This document shows positions 61,412 through 64,000 of a stretch of 64,000 nt of DNA, in pieces. The translations under genes and the position numbers were made by a program. Where the stretch lies: assembly GCF_001625215.2 (NCBI RefSeq), contig NC_030381.2, positions 50,429,214 through 50,493,213 on the forward strand, given 5' to 3'. Below the pieces are notes generated by a model that was not told where the DNA came from, made no database searches, and was given only the letters and a program-made list of their open reading frames with translations. The DNA is from Daucus carota subsp. sativus. Its lineage: Eukaryota > Streptophyta > Magnoliopsida > Apiales > Apiaceae. Positions within the stretch are counted from its first letter, which is position 1, and every line of letters starts with the position of its first letter.

Positions 61412-63623
61412 TCATATATATATATATAAAGGAGGATGCGGACGTCTCTAGAATTGTTCGATTCAGTCTTCTAATTTTTCTTAAATTTTGGATAGAAAAT
61501 ATAGTTATAATTCAAAAAATCAGGTTCAAGAATTCTTTTCTTATCGAATTCTAAAGATGATACAATTCTTTTCTTATTTACAAATCTTAAAAGCAATAGG
61601 ATTACTAGCAATTATTGATAAATAAAATTCATATTTAAAATTTGTAATGTATGTTAATACAATTTTTATTTTCAATTAGCTCATCGTCACCCTTTTGTAT
61701 TGCTTGCAACAAAAAAATAAGCAAGGATGGCACTGTGTTCTATTTATTCAATTAACAATTATTGAACAAATATAATTTAAAAATACAATTCTTATTAGCA
61801 AAAGTTATAAAATTTATAATTTTATTATATTAATTTTTTTCAAATTATATATCTAAAAAATAAAAACCAGCATATTTCAGAATCTCAAATTGTCTAAACA
61901 AGTTTGTAGCGCTAAACTCATGTCGTTCCATGATGGTCAAGAAGACAGTATCTCTATCATGAAAACATCTTTTAAGATCTTCACGGCCTCATTCAAATAG
62001 TATGCATGGACTTACAACCAATCTCGATAATAGTTGGATTCAATCTTATAATTTTTTTAAATTTTGAATGGAAAATAAAATTATAATTCAAAAAATCAAA
62101 TTCACGGATCTTAAAGGTAATACAAATCTTTTTTTATTGGATTGTAAAAAAATAAAATTCTTTTCTTATAATTTTTTTAAATTTCGGATTGAAAATATAA
62201 TTATAATTTAAAAAATCAAGTTCAAGGATTCCAAAAGTTAATACAATTCTTTACTTTTTGGATTCTAAAAGTAATACAATTCTTTTCTTATATAGGAATC
62301 CTCAAAGGAATAGGATTATATTTATTTAAACTAACAATCCTAGATAAAATACAATTTATATTTAAGATTTGTCCGATGCGTACAATTTTTATTTTTGATT
62401 TACTCTTATAATTTTCTTAAATTTCGAGTAGAAGATAAAGGATTGTAAAGATAATAATCATTAAAAAATAATAGCAAAAAAATTTAGAACCATAAAGGAA
62501 TAATATTTTTTAACTAAAAAATAGGAATTATAAAATAAAAATAATTAATAAAATAAAATAGGATATATAAAATAGGAATCATATATTGATTTTATGATAA
62601 TGTAAATAATTCTTCATTAGTATTGTGTTTGTCGGCCACGGGAGGCGGCCTAAACTGATTTTTATCTAAATAATAATAACTTTTCTATTAGTATTATGTA
62701 TCATGGTAAAGCTAAAATAATTTTTTTTCTATGTTGTAATATATTTTCTTATTAAAACGGGACTACGGTTCAAAATAATTTTTATCCAATCATAATCTTT
62801 AATTTTATCATAATTAGAATAATTTTTATATTTATTTAAACTAATAATCATAGATAAAATACAACTTATATTTAAAATTTGTAAGGTAATACATATAATT
62901 TTTATTTTCGATTTAGTCTTATAATTTTCTTAAATTTCGAATATTATATAAAGGATTGTGAAGATAATAATCATTAGAAAAAACTAATAGCTAAAAATTA
63001 GAACCATAAAAGAATAATTATTTTTAACTAATAAATAGGATCAAAAAATAAAAATTATTAATAAAATAAAATATGATATATAAAATAGGAATCATATATT
63101 GATTTTATGATAATGTAAATGATTCTTGATTAGTATTGTGTTTGACGGGCACGGGAGGCGGCCCAAACTAATTTTTATCTAAATAATAATAATTTTTCTA
63201 TTAGTATTATGTTTGACGGGAAAGTGGCTAAAATAATTTTTTATCAATGTTATAATATATTATTTGTTAAAACGAGACCACAGTTCAAAATAATTTTTAT
63301 CCAATTATAATCTTTAATTTTATCATAATTAGAATAATTTTTATTAGTATTGTGTTTGACAAGAGAGCGGTTCAAACTAATTTTGATCTAAATTATACTG
63401 TAATATTTAATTTTATCATAAAAATAAAAATTATGGATTATTAGTATTGTGTTTGACAGGATGACCACTTAAAAAAAATTATACTAATTATAATATTTTT
63501 TATTAGTGATATGTTTAACCGGAAAATGACTCAAAATAATTTTTATACTGTCATAATATTAATTCTTATCAAAATTTATACAAAATTTATAACGCCGCCG
63601 CGAAGCGCGGCTTTATTCACTAG
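61412..63623 (+). mobile_element. Second noncoding Helitron, directly abutting the first
   Basis: It begins TCATATATATATATATAAAG right after the first element's CTAG and ends with hairpin GCCGCG-AAG-CGCGGC (63597-63611) and CTAG at 63620-63623, then T. The interior carries a roughly 515-bp tandem repeat (from about 62325 and about 62840) and repeated TTAGTATTGTGTTTGACGGG words. No coding sequence is present. Confidence 0.7.
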
Positions 63624-64000
63624 TATATATATAAAGGAGGATGCGTACGTCTTTAGAATTGTTTGATTCAGTCTTCTGATTTTTCTTAAATTTCGGAGAG
63701 AAAATATAATTATAATTCAAAAAATCATGTTCAAAAATTCTAAAAGTAATATTATTCTTTTCTTATTGAATTCTAAAGATGATACAATTCTTTTCCTTCT
63801 TATTTAATATTTTATATTGAATTCAAAAAATGATACAATTCTTTTCTTATTTAGTAATCTTAACAGAAATATGATTATATTTAAAAAATCAGGTTCAAGG
63901 ATTCCTTTGTCTTTGGAAAAGTTAATACAATTCTTTTGTATGATAATAAATTTTTACACGTAAGTAACGATTTAAAATACGTTGAATTTTAATTTTAATT
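63624..64000 (+). mobile_element. Start of a third Helitron-like copy, cut by the window end
   Basis: TATATATATAAAGGAGGATGCG and about 100 following bases match the start of the second copy (61414 onwards) closely. The rest runs beyond the window. Confidence 0.6.

Overview
This is a 64 kb piece of plant nuclear DNA from a dicot; the protein types fit an asterid, but the family cannot be fixed from sequence alone. The evidence is multi-exon genes with GT-AG introns, a nuclear photosystem II PsbQ gene with a plastid transit peptide, a terpene synthase, cysteine-rich receptor-like kinases, and AT-rich intergenic DNA packed with plant transposons. No bacterial or organellar gene organisation is present.

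Layout. 1-5767: Ty1-copia retrotransposon on the minus strand with an uninterrupted polyprotein, inserted in an exon of a terpene synthase gene whose remaining exons run to 7978. 8.2-8.7 kb: small DNA transposons. 9.0-16.0 kb (minus): a FYVE-finger protein with seven coiled-coil repeats. 16.7-19.2 kb: a noncoding Mutator-like element with a 9-bp target duplication and about 18 GC-rich palindromes. 19.4-21.3 kb: a poly(A) retroposon with a nested hAT-type element. 22.2-25.5 kb (minus): an eIF4B-like translation-factor-related gene. 27.2-28.3 kb (minus): psbQ. 30.0-31.1 kb (plus): a monocysteinic thioredoxin (CXXS1 type). 33.7-43.6 kb (plus): a subgroup IVc (ILR3-like) bHLH gene whose first intron carries a 6-kb terminal-inverted-repeat element with a plant mobile domain (PMD) gene, plus a hAT-type insertion. 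44.3-45.9 kb (minus): a TauE/SafE-family membrane protein, convergent with the bHLH gene. 46-51 kb: gene-poor repeats. 51.5-54.4 and 57.0-59.9 kb: a tandem pair of cysteine-rich receptor-like kinases. 60.5-64 kb: head-to-tail noncoding Helitrons.

The host genes (isoprenoid metabolism, endosomal trafficking, translation, photosynthesis, redox, iron or stress transcription, membrane transport, receptor signalling) do not form a pathway; this is ordinary mixed plant gene content. The distinctive content is the transposon record: many insertions still show their target-site duplications (9 bp for Mutator type, 8 bp for hAT type, TTA/TAA for Tourist type, 16-17 bp for retroposons). Two different inverted-repeat elements (16.7-19.2 and 34.9-40.9 kb) share an architecture of GC-rich palindromes clustered near their ends, and one of them carries a PMD gene without a visible transposase. 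That is the best candidate for a poorly described system here.
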